A stretch of DNA of 64,000 nt from Taeniopygia guttata (GCF_048771995.1 NC_133025.1:248001-312000); one strand, 5' to 3'; positions 31,201 through 42,035 are shown, counted from the first letter of the stretch. Translations and numbers: made by a program. The notes: generated from the letters alone by a model not told the origin.

Positions 31201-34022
31201 AGAAGACAGGTGGAAAACACAGAATCTTAAATTTTAGATCACCACTAGGACTATTAACTCCAAACATACTGACGCAAAGGGAAAACTGGGCACCGGAACC
31301 ACCCATGCTCACACCCAGGTTTCCGTGTTTCAGAACTGCCCTGGTCTAGGAAAACCAGGAATTCCTCTGTGGCACAAAGGATGTTCCTGGCAATGAGAAG
31401 CTGGAGAGAGACTGCAAGAACAAGAGGAAAATACGGAATTTAGTTCTGACTGTGAGAGGCCAGAGTGGGGGCAGTGGGCCGGGCTTGCAAACCTGAGTCA
31501 TTTTAAAGAGAAATATATAAAATAAATATGTAAATTTAAAAATAGCTCATCAATAGTGCTCAAATTTATGCAGAAATATGTAAAATATTCTAGAAATACT
31601 TCAGAATTTTATGTATCAATGTGCAAAGCATCCCTTCCAATATTTCTGATCAAATACTGCAATATGCTAAATGTCACATAAATATTCAGAATTTTACATA
31701 TAAGTATATAACAAGTCAATCAACATTGTAAGATTCTTTCTGCATAGAATTATGTAAAGTATCACATGGATATTAAACATTTGTCCATGTAAGTATATAA
31801 ACCACAAATAAATCTGTGAAATCCTTCCTATTTTAGGGAAAATATTCTGTGTTTCCCTCTCCCAGGAAGGTACACACCACCAGCAATGGGATTTATTAGG
31901 GAAAATCCCTGGAATGGAGGAGCAGAGCTGGAGGGGTTGATGGCCCAGCAGCTATTCCAGGGCAGTTTCTACAGGGTTAACTAGGGAACAGCTTCCCAGA
32001 GAAGTCAAACCCTCTGCAGCCCAGAGCCAGCGCTCAGGAAGCTCCCAGACCTCCTCCCCACGCTGGTCCGGGGGCTGGCACCAGCTGCTGCCGGCTGCTT
32101 TCCCAGGGCAGCAGCCACCAAACCCTTCCACGTTCCCAAAGCCCCGTCCTGCCCCCCTGCTCGGGCGGCAGCAGATGCTGGGGAAGGGCGGGCAGCTGCT
32201 CCCGTTCCCACTCCCTGCTCCCAGGACGGCGTGCCAGGGAGCGGCACAGCGCCGGGACGCAGCGCGGTGCCCAGAGCCCCCGGGCAGCGCAGCCGGAGCT
32301 CCCACGGGAGCAGCAGCCCCGCTGAGGACAGAGCCCACAGAACCAGCCCGCCTTGAGAAGGGCTCATCACACATCACAGCCCCTCGGCTCGGGATGGCCG
32401 AACCGGCCCTGCAGACAGGACTGGGCTGTTTGTGCGGTAAATCCCCGATGGACAGGCTGGGAAGGCGTTCCGGCCGTAACTCGGCAGAACAATGGGATTG
32501 AGCCATGACGGAGCTCTGGCATCGCAGCCCTGGCATCGGCAGAGGCCCAGCTTCCCTCGGATCTGACGCTGCTCCAGGGGCATCGAAGCACTCTCTGATG
32601 GTGCTAGGAGGCAAAAAGCCTCTCGGATCCTGTATTTTGGAGCTTATGGAGTGACCGGGGCCTGGCTCCAAGGAACCATGGGGTTTTGCAGTTTAAACTA
32701 TCCCTGGAGGGAGGAAATCCCCTCCGGCCAAGAAGTGCTGGGGGAGAGGCCAGCACCTCCTTCCCACTGAGGGTCTGGAGGATCCATAGGGATGGATGGA
32801 ACCTGGCACCCCCTGCCCTGCACATCCCGCTGTGGGAATTGGCTCACTCTGGAAGTGTCCCCAGCACACACATGTGGTTGAGCTTTTCTTTCTCATCAGG
32901 GAGCACCATGCCCAAAAAACAGCCCAAAATTCACCATGGGCTGTGGTAGGTGCTCCTCCAGCATGGTTGGCTGAAAAAATCAAGTCTGACTAAAAATTGA
33001 GAGATTCAGGTGGGATACTGAGAAGGAATTCCTGGCTGGGAGGGTGGGCAGGCCCTGGCACAGGTCACCAGAGCAGCTGGGTTTTGGCAGTGCCCAAGGC
33101 CAGGCTGGACACTGGGGCTGGAGCAGCCTGGGACAGTGGGAGGTGTCCCTGCCATGGCAGGGTGGCACTGGAGGGGCTCTGAGGTCCCTTCCCATTCCAT
33201 GAACACCCAGCCAAAGGCACCCAGTTCCAAGATGACTGGACATCCTGAGAAGTGTCCCGAGCTCCCCAGGGAGCCTCCGTCCCCCAGCCCTGCTGGAGGC
33301 TGCAGTTCCCAGGTTTGAGCCACCCCGAGCCTCAGAACAACTGCGGCAGCAGCTGCTGCGGGGGCAGCCGGCCCTGCACGGCTCCCGGAGCCATCCAGGG
33401 CAGATCCCAGGGGAAACACAGCCAGATCCCAGGGCAGGCACGGCCAGATCCCAGGGCAGCCACAGCCATCCTGGATCTGAGGGGAGGCACAGCCATCCTG
33501 GGGTCCCAGCAGAGACACCGGAGGGGAATCTCCATACAGGCTGTCTTCCCAACTTCCAGGTGAGAAACACCAGTGACCCCAGGGGCTCCAGAGGCACCCA
33601 GAGAACACGGAGCGAGCCCGGCACAGCGCAGACCCCCCCTCTCTGCTCTGGACTTTTGGGGAGTGCCTGGCACAGGAAATGGCTCCGGGTGACTTTTTGG
33701 GGAATGCCCGGTGCTGTGATGAATCCCTCGGCTGGGAGCGGGGCCTCCCGCGGGGGAGCGGTGCATTCCCGCTCTGGGAAGGGTCGGGAAGCCATCCTTA
33801 CCCCAGGCGCTCCTTGCTCTCCTCCGGCGTAAGCTGGTCGAAGCTCTTGGCCTCGTCGGCGCCCAGGAAGGCGTCGTGGTCGTAGTCGAAGCTCTGGGCG
33901 TCATCGTGCTCGCGGGTGCTGAGCGGGGCCTCCCGCACCACCCGCTCCTTGCGCTCCGTGGGCTTGGCCGAGCCGCACAGCGCCCACACGCCCAGGCACA
34001 GCAGGAGCCGCGGGAACCGCAT
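25256..34022 (-). CDS. CALU: Calumenin, complete coding region (6 coding exons)
   Basis: ER and secretory-pathway calcium-binding protein of the CREC family. Exons in coding order: 34022-33802, 30068-29875, 26235-26069, 25980-25920, 25639-25440, 25360-25256. Phases agree and give 315 residues, the same as human. Signal peptide [19 protein letters not shown], conserved [15 protein letters not shown] segment, then six EF-hands ([54 protein letters not shown]), N-glycosylation site NAT in YKNATYG, and the C-terminal HDEF retrieval signal. The second coding exon encodes the [13 protein letters not shown]...[10 protein letters not shown] version. Mammals also have a mutually exclusive sister exon (MIVDKID...YDNVENQW type), which I did not find in the window. 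The intron before the ATG exon ends in a large VNTR. Confidence 0.97.
26285..26635. repeat. CTCAACCTCAAC-type low-complexity repeat in a CALU intron
   Basis: About 350 bases of CAACCTCAACTTCCTC-like units. The first part (26260-26390) also contains a near-perfect duplication of about 60 bases starting TCAGCTCGGGCAGGAGGAGG and its variant. Confidence 0.75.
29410..29775. repeat. 45-bp minisatellite in a CALU intron
   Basis: About eight copies of a unit built on CCACTGTGCCATGAGCCCAT followed by CCCAATCCCTGACCACCCACTGA. Full units are about 45 bases; shorter versions of about 36 bases lack the second CCCACTGA block. It ends about 100 bases from the 29875 exon edge. Confidence 0.9.
30690..31030. 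promoter_or_regulatory. CpG-rich island with MEF2 and E-box motifs inside a CALU intron
   Basis: A CpG-dense stretch within otherwise AT-moderate intron DNA. TTATTTTTAG at 30912-30921 is a perfect MEF2 site, followed four bases later by the E-box CAGCTG at 30925-30930. It could be an intronic enhancer or an alternative promoter of CALU. No exon was recognised. Confidence 0.4.
31490..31850. repeat. AT-rich degenerate repeat in a CALU intron
   Basis: Loosely repeated ATATGTAAAATATTCTAGAA and ACATATAAGTATATAA units over about 350 bases. This is the most AT-rich part of the window. Confidence 0.6.
33045..33215 (+). mobile_element. CR1 LINE 3'-end fragment
   Basis: Contains the CR1 3' signature in order: CAGGCTGGACACTGGGGCTG, GAGCAGCCTGGGACAGTGGG, AGGTGTCCCTGCCATGGCAG, GAGGTCCCTTCCCATTCCATG. 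It is a truncated copy about 170 bases long in a CALU intron. Confidence 0.85.
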
Positions 34023-34032
34023 CGTGCCGGGC

Positions 34033-34950
34033 CTGCGGGGACAGGGACAGGGCTGTGCCATGGGGACACTGCCGGGGGACAGGGACACGGCTGGGGGACA
34101 GGGACAGGGACACGGCTGTGCCATGGGGACACTGCCAGGGGACAGGGACACGGCTGTGCCATGGGGACACTGCTGGGGGACAGGGACACGGCCGGGGGAC
34201 AGGGACACCGCCGGGGGACAGGGACATTGCCAGGGGACAGGGACAGGGACACTGCTGTGCCATGGGGACACTGCCAGGGGACAGGGACACTGCCAGGGGA
34301 CGGGGACAGGGACACGGCTGTGCCATGGGGACACCGCTGGGGGACAGGGACACTGCCGGGGGATGGGGACAGGGACACCACCGGGGGACAGGGACACGGC
34401 TGTGCCATGGGGACACTGCTGGGGGACAGGGACACTGCCGGGGGACAGGGACAGGGACACGGCTGTGCCATGGGGACATTGCCGGGGGACAGGGACACCG
34501 CCGGGGGACGGGGACACTGCCGGGGGACGGGGACACTGCCGGGGGACGGGGACAGGGACACCGCCGTGGGACAGGGCACGGGGACAAGGACACCGCCGTG
34601 GGACGGGGACAGGGACACTGCCATGGGACAGGGCACGGGGACAAGGACACGGCTGTGCCATGGGGACACTGCCAGGGGACAGGGACACTGCCGGGGGACA
34701 GGAACAGGGACACTGCTGGGGGACAGGGACACCACCGGGGGACGGGGACAGGGACATGGCTGTGCCATGGGGACACTGCCGGGGGACAGGGACAGGGACA
34801 CTGCCGGGGGACAGGGACACTACCGTGGGACAGGGACACCGCCATGGGACGGGGCACGGGGACACTGCCGTGGGACAGGAACATTGCCAAGGGACAGGGA
34901 CACTGGGACAGGGACATCACCGTGGGACAGGGACACTGTGACAGGCACCA
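34033..34950. repeat. 0.9-kb VNTR forming the splice acceptor region of the CALU ATG exon
   Basis: Dozens of copies of an 18-24 base unit, GGGGACAGGGACACTGCCGG on the plus strand, with an insert CTGTGCCATGGGGACAC in some copies. The array begins right at the acceptor of the exon that carries the CALU start codon (exon edge at 34032, 10 bases above the ATG). The pyrimidine tract and branch-point region are therefore repeat DNA. Each unit on the minus strand repeats a CCCCCGGCAG-like acceptor. Confidence 0.93.
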
Positions 34951-34994
34951 GGCAGCACCAGGGCCAGAACAGGGAGGGACAGGACTAGGCCATG

Positions 34995-35535
34995 CTGTTG
35001 AGGAAAAATGGGGATTAGGGCAGGTTGTGAGGGAAAAATACGGTTTAGGACCAGTTATCTTGGAAAAATGGGGGATTAGGGCAAATTTTTGGAGAAAAAA
35101 CAGATTAATAATAATACAGGTTATGGGAGCAGAAATGCTCAATTAATCCAGATGATCGTGATGAAATCATAAATACAGGTTGTCTGGGCAAAGATGATGA
35201 TTTCATGCAGACTATCTGGGAAAAATGGGGAATTACTGCACACTATTCAGGAAAATGGAGAATTAGTGCAGATTTGTGTGGGCACAAATGACTAATAAAT
35301 GCAAATTATGTGGGGAAAAGTTGAATTCCTGCATATTCTCAGGTCAAATTTATTAATGTATCTTAATTATCGGGGCACTGTAATGAACTAATATGGGTTA
35401 TCTGGGCAAAAGTGATTCACTGGCACATATTATCAGGGCACAGGGATAAATTAACACAGATTATCAGGGCGCAGTAACTAATTAACAGAGATTATCGGGG
35501 CACAGGGATTAATAAACAGAGATTATCAGGGCACA
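34995..35535. repeat. Degenerate 35-40 bp minisatellite in CALU intron 1
   Basis: Repeats of a unit like ATTATCTGGGCAAAAATGATTAATTAA, starting as GGAAAAATGGGGATTAGGGC and drifting to GATTATCAGGGCACAGGGAT by the right end. The gradual change along the array shows ordered divergence. Confidence 0.75.
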
Positions 35536-35839
35536 GGGAACTTCCAGCCCCTGTGCACGTGGGCAATGTCCCGTTTCCCTGGAGCTGCTCCCAGCCCATC
35601 CCAGAGCCCCTCAGAGCGGCAGCTGGGCTGGGAAGGGAGCCAGGGGTGGGGAAAGGGGTCCTGGGGGAAGGAAGGAAGGAAGGAAGTGGATCCAGATGGG
35701 AGGAATGTGAAGGATGTGCACATCTCCCTGCTCCAACATCCCCTCCCCAAGCCCTGGTGCTCCCCCAGACCCGCTGCGGGTGAATCCTCCCCCACAGCCC
35801 CGATCCCCCCGCCTTAACAAACACCCCAAATGTGCCCAG

Positions 35840-36310
35840 GGTCCTCCGGAAGGATTCCAGAGGCTCATCCCTTTAAATCCCAACAGAAACTCAGGTGCTC
35901 CCCATGCACTGAGATCCCAACTTAGATCCCATCATAGATCTGCGTGTTCCCCATCCTGATCTCTTTAAATTTCAGTCCAGGTATTCATCATCCTGATGTA
36001 TTTAGCCTTAAATTGTAATAAAAATATTTATGATTTTTAACTCTTTCACTCTAATCCAGATATTCACCACCCAGAGCTCTTAAATGCAAATTTAATTCAA
36101 CATATTCCCCATCCTTATAGCTTTAACCTAAATTTAAACCCAAGATATTTCCCATCCTTACCCCTTTAAGCTTACATCCAGGTCTTCCCCATCCAGAGCT
36201 CTTAAACATAAATGTAAACCCAGGTACTGCCATTCCATAGTGCTTTAAATCTGGTTTAAAATCCAGGTATTCCCCTTCAGCCTGAACCTCAGCCCTTTAA
36301 CCTGAACTCA
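35840..36310. repeat. Degenerate 55-60 bp repeat in CALU intron 1
   Basis: About seven diverged copies of a unit like TTTAAATCCAGGTATTCCCC plus ATCCTGAGCTC. The copies share TTTAAA, CCAGGTATTC and CCCATCC blocks. It is distinct from the 34.99-35.54 kb array. Confidence 0.7.
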
Positions 36311-36594
36311 CACCAGGAGTTCTGCCCTGGGAGTGACCCAGGAATGACCAGGAGTGACCTGGGACTGGTCCCGTGACAAACCAAGCCAGTGGTGGTGGAA
36401 CACGGGGGAAAGGATCTGGAAAAGCCCTTTCCTTCCTTTTTTTGAATGAGGATTTATCAGACACAGAAAATCCACAAACCACACTTCCTTGGAAGTGGGG
36501 AAGGAGGGGGCTATAAAGAGTAAAAGTCACTTTAGTATTTCTGGGAAGAGGAAACCTTCCAGGAGGGAAAGCCAGTGCCAGGTGTACATAGAGC

Positions 36595-36855
36595 TCTGGG
36601 TAACCCCATTCCAAGGAGCCAGCTCCCACTCCCCTGGGTATCCCTGTCCCCAGGAGCTGACTCCTGTATCCCTGGGTATCCCCAGGAGCTGACTCCTGTA
36701 TCCCTGGGTATCCCGTCCCCAGGAGCTGACTCCTGCTCCCTCTGGGTATCCCCAGGAGCTGACTATTGTATCCCTGGGTATCCCGTCCCCAGGAGCTGAC
36801 TCCTGTATCCCTGGGTATCCCTGTCCCCAGGAGCTGACTCCTGCTCCCTCTGGGC
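36595..36855. repeat. CCCAGGAGCTGACTCCTGTATCC-type minisatellite
   Basis: About seven copies of a 29-38 base unit containing CCCAGGAGCTGACTCCTG and TCCCTGGGTATCCC. It lies in CALU intron 1. Confidence 0.88.
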
Positions 36856-37369
36856 ACATCCCAGCGCCCAGGGCCTGCCCAGGTGTGTGCTGATCCCAGG
36901 ATCAGCCCAGCCTGGAGCACAGAGTGACCTGGAGCGGGTCAAACAGCCCGATTTTATCTGCCAGTGTCCACACAGGGCCCGGCAGGCGCTCGGGAGTGAT
37001 TAGAGAGGGACAATCCGAGCTGCAGCCAGATCCGGCAGTGCCGGCTGCCAGGAAAGGTGCTCAGAGAGACCAAACCCACAAACCCACGGTCACCCATGAA
37101 CAATGCTCCAGAAAAACCTGGCAGCACCAGCTGCTCCCGCTGACCACGGGGACAGGCCCTGGATTTCCCGTGGGGATCCCGATCCAAGGGCGAGCAGAGC
37201 CCCTCTCCTCCCAACACTGCCTCTGGCAGCGGATCCTTTTCCTCCCAGTAAAAGGTCTCTGGGTGAGCTGCAGGGAAGTTGGGAGCAGGAGCCAGAGCTG
37301 GGAAGATGTGGGGGTCAGAATGGGGGTCCAGACCCTCAGCTGGGGAGGAACTTGGAATTCCAGAGGGGC

Positions 37370-37570
37370 TAGGTGGGGTACTGATGGAGGACCTTGATAT
37401 TCCAAGGATACTGATGGAGAAACTGGGGATTTCAGGTGGGTTTGATGGGCTGTTGATGGAGGAACTTGGGATTCCAGGTGGGTTTGCTGTAATATTGATG
37501 GAGAAACCCAGAATTCCCTTTGGGTTTGCTAGGATACTGACAGAGGAACTCAGGATCCTGCACTGGGCTT
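37370..37570. repeat. 54-bp tandem repeat in CALU intron 1
   Basis: About four copies of a unit around ATACTGATGGAGGAACTTGG GATTCCAGGTGGGTTTG. The unit length is a multiple of three, so the plus strand reads as an 18-residue peptide repeat without stops. There is no splice or start context to suggest real coding. Confidence 0.75.
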
Positions 37571-37949
37571 GGAACTGGGGGAACATTTAGAGGAACCTGA
37601 TGGGAAGAAACCCCTCCAGACACACATTTCCCATGTGCGAGGCCAACAGGATCCCATAAACCCCCCCACAGGCAACACAATTTGTTCAGCTTTGGGAATC
37701 AGCCTCTGCTTCAGCTTTTCATGGAATTGGTGCTCCCATTGGAGCAGCCAGGGAACAATTAACTGGGACCCCAGGGTGCCACCCCAGGGGCACAGCAAGG
37801 GCAATCCCGGGGAATCCCGGCCCTGAGAAGGATGCAGGGATGTGGGGAGACATGGGGAGGAAATCCCGGGCTAGAAACGGGCTGGTCCTGCCCCAGCCCA
37901 GCCCCAGAGCTTTTGGGGTCATGAGAGCTGCGGAGGGGGAGCACAGCTT

Positions 37950-38815
37950 TGGGGTGGCACCTCCTCGGGCCGGAACCCCCGCGCAGGGCAGCACCGAGGG
38001 TCCCGCAGCCCGATACCCCGTTATCCCGGGGGTCCCGAAGCCCGTTATCCCGGCGGAGCCGATGGATTCCCGCGGGCCGGTCCCGCCCGGGTCGCGAGAT
38101 GCGGACGGGGCTCCGTCCCCGGGAACGGCGGTCCCGACCGGCGCAGCGCACCCGCCCTGTGCCCGCTCACGGGCGGCGCTGGGCCGGAGCACCCCGCGGC
38201 GGGACGGGCCGCAGGAGTCGCGGACGCGGCGGCGCCGCCGCTCCCGCCCGTTCCCATGGAGACCGGGCCCGGCGCTGCCGCCGCCGCGCTACCGCCGCAC
38301 GGCAGCGACCCCGCAGCGCCGCTCGCGCCGCTTCCCCGCGCCCCAAACTCCGGCCCCGGCTCCAGCCCCGGTGCCATCCCGGTCCCTTCCCGTCCCTCAC
38401 CGTCCCCGCCGCCGCCGCCGCCGCTCCACGCACCGGAAGTCGGCGCCCCGCCACGCCGCACGGCCCCCCGCGCGCCCTGCCCGCCCACCAATCACGAGCG
38501 AGCCACGCCTCCTCCTCCGCGCCGATACGTGTTCCCATTGGTCTGTTCTGCCGCCACTCCGCCCCTCTGCCCGCCCCCGCCTCGCGCCCCGCCCCCCGCG
38601 CCCTCCTCCGGCCTCACGCCCTCCGGCCCCGCCCACCATGCCGGGGACTTGGGCGCTGATTGGCTGGAAAGCGCCACGTCCTCAGGCGCGCGCCGGCCGC
38701 CGGCCCCGCCCACCGGGGCACCCCCGCCGCACTGCGCACGCGCATGCAGGAAGGGCATGGTCACGTGTGTGGGAAAGGCGGGAAAGCCGAGGCGGGGCGG
38801 GAACGGGGGGGCTGA
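37950..38815. promoter_or_regulatory. CALU: CpG island promoter of CALU
   Basis: Dense CpG island. An ETS/GABP site ACCGGAAGT lies at 38432-38440. Three CCAAT (NF-Y) boxes lie at 38488-38492, 38537-38541 (reverse) and 38659-38663 (reverse). Near 38762 there is an E-box CACGTG followed by an E2F-like GGCGGGAAA. There is no TATA box. This is a housekeeping-type promoter that could fire both ways, but I found no gene to the right. Confidence 0.7.
38401..38435 (-). other. CALU: Probable CALU non-coding first exon (3' edge)
   Basis: On the minus strand GGAGCGGCGGCGGCGGC leads to GGGGACG and then a perfect GTGAGG donor, placing the exon edge at 38401. As I recall it, mammalian CALU also has a GGC-rich non-coding exon 1 and starts translation in exon 2. 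The 5' end is a guess: the ETS site ACTTCCGGTG just upstream suggests a start near 38430. Confidence 0.6.
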
Positions 38816-38816
38816 G

Positions 38817-39500
38817 GGTCACCCCTGGTCACCCCTGGTTACCCCTGGTTACCGCATGGTTACCCCTGGTCACCCCTGGTTACCCCTGGTTACCCCTGGT
38901 TACTGCATGGTCACCCCTGGTTACTGCATGGTCACCCCTGGTTACCCCTGGTTACCGCATGGTCTGCCCCTAGTCACCCCTGGTTACTGCATGGTCACCC
39001 CTGGTTACCCCTGGTTACCCCTGGTTACTGCATGGTCTGCCCCTGGTCACCACATGGTTACCGCCAGGTCACCCCTGGTTACCCCTGGTTACTGCATGGT
39101 CTGCCCCTGGTCACCCCTGGTTACTGCATGGTCACCCCTGGTTACCCCTGGTCACCACATGGTTACCGCCAGGTCACCCCCTGGTTACCCCTGGTTACTG
39201 CATGGTCTGCCCCTGGTCACCCCCTGGTTACTGCCAGGTCATCCCCTGGTCACCCCTGGTTACCCCTGGTTACTGCATGGTCTGCCCCTGGTTACCCCTG
39301 GTTACTGCATGGTCTGCCCCTGGTCACCCCATGGTTACCACCAGGTCATCCTCTGGTCACCCCCTGGTCACTCCCTGGTCACCCCCTTGCCACTCCTGGT
39401 CACTCCTGGTCACTCCTGGTCTCTCATAGTCTCTCCTGGTCACTCCTGGTCACTCCTGGTCACTCCTGGTCTCTCCTGGTCTCTCCTGGTCACTCCCAGC
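38817..39500. repeat. 0.7-kb VNTR with GGTTACCCCTGGTCACC units
   Basis: Ten- to twelve-base units (GGTCACCCCT, GGTTACCCCT, GGTTACTGCAT, GGTCTGCCCCT) in changing order. The right end is made only of GGTCACTCCT/GGTCTCTCCT units. It starts at the edge of the CALU CpG island. Confidence 0.93.
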
Positions 39501-40329
39501 CATTCCCAGCTGCTGAGCGTGCCCCAGCGGGGCTGCCGCGGAGCCGCAGACTCAGCTACAGGTGCCCACCCAGAGACCCCCTGAGCTGGACGTGCAGGGG
39601 TCACCAATCCAGCTGCACAGACCCCAGCGCACGGAAAACCCTGCTGCAGAGAGCAGCGTCCACAGAGGCCACGGAGCAGTCACAGAGGACACAGAGCAGT
39701 CACAGAGGACACGGAGCATTCTGTAGCTTTGTTCCAGTGAAGGCAGAGCCTCCAGCAGGGCACATCCCACGGGGGTTTCTCTCCTGGGGTTTCGGGGGGC
39801 ACAGCCTCCTTTTATCCCAAACTCCCAGCTAAACGTTCCCTCCTCCCGTCCCCATAGCTCAGGTGCCAGGAAGGTGGAGCCTACCACGCGTCCCCCTTGG
39901 CCCTGGCACCTTCCCCCAAAGCCCAGCAGCTCAGCCCCGTGCCAACCTGTGTCCGTTTCACGGCTCGGGGTGTCCGGGCTCTGGGACAAACCCACTACAG
40001 GCGTTCAGCCCCACTTCAAAGGCACCAGCACCCCCAGCCTCACCCGTGGAATTGTTTGTAAACACCTTTCCTATCACCAGCAATCCCAGCCTGGGCATCC
40101 CTGGCAGCGGTGTCCAAACGCTCCTGGAGCTCTGGGGCTGTGCCCATTCCCTGAGGAACCTGGGCAGTGCCCAGCACCCTTGGAAAAGAGCCTTTCCATT
40201 GCTATCCCTCCCTGGCACAGCTCCAGCCCTTCCTTTCATCCTGAGGTGTTTATCCAACTTGGCTGGGCAGTTTGTCCAGAAAGATCTGGAGAGAGATACA
40301 GAACTGAAACATCTCAAACTTCAAGAAAG

Positions 40330-40800
40330 ATGTTAAGGTTCTGGAGCCCAGGAGGGGCTGAGGGAGCTGGGAAGGGAATGGAGCCCAGGAGGGGCTGAGG
40401 GAGCTGGGAAGGGGCTGAGGGAGCTGGGAAGGGGCTGAGCCTGGAGCCAAGGAGGCTCAGGGGGACCTTGTGGCTCTGCACAAGTCCCTGCCAGGAGGGG
40501 ACAGCCGGGGGGTCGGGCTGTGCTCCAGGGAACAGGGACAGGAGGAGAGGGAACGGCCTCAGGCTGGGCCAGGGCAGGCTCAGCTGGGACAGCAGCAGGA
40601 ATTTCCCCATGGAAAGGGGGTCAGGCCTTGTCAGGGGCTGCCCAGGGGGGTTTGGAGTGCCCATCCCTGGAGGTGTCCAAGGAAGAGCTGAATGTGCCAC
40701 TCAGGGCTCTGGGCTGGGGACAAGGTGGGCATCGGGCACAGCTTGGACTGGATGGGCTGGGAAGGCTTTTCCAAGCTCAGTGATTCTGAGATTCTGAAAA
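40330..40800 (+). mobile_element. CR1 LINE fragment, left arm of an inverted pair
   Basis: About 470 bases of CR1 3' region on the plus strand: GACCTTGTGGCTCTGCACAA, GGAACAGGGACAGGAGGAGA, AACGGCCTCAGGCTGGGCCA, GCCCATCCCTGGAGGTGTCC, ending in GATTCTGAGATTCTGA. That ending matches the CR1 octamer-type tail. Its first half has a small internal expansion of GGGGCTGAGGGAGCTGGGAA. Confidence 0.88.
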
Positions 40801-41154
40801 AGCTTTACTGAGATCCAAAATTATTTTTCTGGCTTCCCTGGATCAGCTCAGGAGGACAAGGTACAAGGTGGTACAAGGCAAGGAGGTTTGGCAATCAGGA
40901 TGTTCTCTGGTGGCTGCAGCCTTCTCAATGACTCCCAGAGGAATCCAATCCAAGGTTGTACGGGCCCCAAAGGGACACCAACAGGCCTGGAGCTTGCAGC
41001 TTGTGCCTCTGGGCCATCTTGAAAACTGGGATAACTTTTGCCAGCTTCTAGTTGATTTTGGCTGGAAAAGCCTCTGTGACCATAGAGTTTCCCCAGAAGT
41101 GCCAAGGCAGCCACTGACCTGTCCCCAAGTGCCACAACCACACAATTTGAAATC

Positions 41155-41495
41155 CCTCCAGGGATGAGGACTCCAGCCATATGCCAGGGCTGCACAGCCT
41201 TTTCCAGGAGGAATTTCCCCAAAATCCCCCCTGAGGCTGCCCTGGCCCAGCCTGAGGCCGTTCCCTCTCCTCCTGTCCCTGTTCCCTGGAGCACAGCCCG
41301 ACCCCCCGGCTGTCCCCTCCTGGCAGGGACTTGTGCAGAGCCACAAGGTCCCCCTGAGCCTCCTTGGCTCCAGGCTCAGCCCCTTCCCAGCTCCCTCAGC
41401 CCCTCCTGGGCTCCCTCAGCCCCTCCTGGGGCTCCCTCAGCCCCTTCCCAGCTCCCTCAGCCCCTCCTGGGCTCCATTCCCTTCCCAGCTCCGTT
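41155..41495 (-). mobile_element. CR1 LINE fragment, right arm of an inverted pair
   Basis: Same CR1 region as the 40330-40800 copy, in the opposite orientation. About 170 bases or more (41238-41415 against 40399-40577) look identical or nearly so. The two arms are separated by about 0.66 kb. Confidence 0.88.
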
Positions 41496-41559
41496 CCCTG
41501 GACACTCCAGCCCCTCTCTCCACGCAGGTCCCAGACATGCCCCAAGCCATGACCACATC

Positions 41560-42035
41560 GATCCCAAAATAGCCGCAGGGCTCCACGTCCGAAGCGAGGA
41601 CCCGGCTATAAATACACCTCGCGCTGGTGAGCGAGGCTCCCTGCACAAGTAGTGATGCCATCGGCAGGGAATGTCTCCCAGGACCAAATGCGGGTTTACG
41701 GGCTCCCAGAGCGTCAGGCTCTATTTGGCCCGCGCTGCCTCTGCTCCATGACACATCGGGGGCTGAGGTCCCGCGGCCAGGCCGCCCAGCTCCGCGCAGT
41801 CACCGCGGGGAACGCAGCGCTTCCAGCGCCGTGATTCATCCCATCCTGCAGAAATGCCTAAATTAGGGCAGCGGGAGCATCCCGGGGCTGCGGCTCCCCA
41901 CTCCCAGGGAGCTGAGCCGGGCAGAGGCTCCGGCAGATATTTACAGTCAGTGAGATAATTCCCACCCTCGGCCTCGCCGGGAGCACTGCCAGCACTGACA
42001 CTCGGACACGGCCCCACGGTGAAGTCACGGGCTGA
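41560..42035. promoter_or_regulatory. Candidate cis-regulatory cluster (TATA, GATA, FOX, AT-rich sites)
   Basis: Unique, moderately CpG-rich DNA between repeats. TATAAATA lies at 41607-41614 on the plus strand. CCCAAAATAGCC (about 41563) and CTATTTGGCC (about 41730) resemble MEF2/CArG sites. CTAAATTAGG, GATATTTAC (FOX type) and AGATAA (GATA type) lie at 41868-41960. No coding exon was recognised. The call is motif-based only. Confidence 0.3.

Noticed and set aside
33332-35146. Several 340-490 codon open frames on both strands around 34-35 kb
   Set aside because: They are translations of the VNTR next to the CALU start exon. Every frame is a short peptide repeat, and the only real coding here is CALU 34022-33802.
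38256-39832. Long plus-strand frames rich in VTPGYPW-type repeats
   Set aside because: Produced by the GGTCACCCCTGGTTACC array; no splice sites, no conserved protein.
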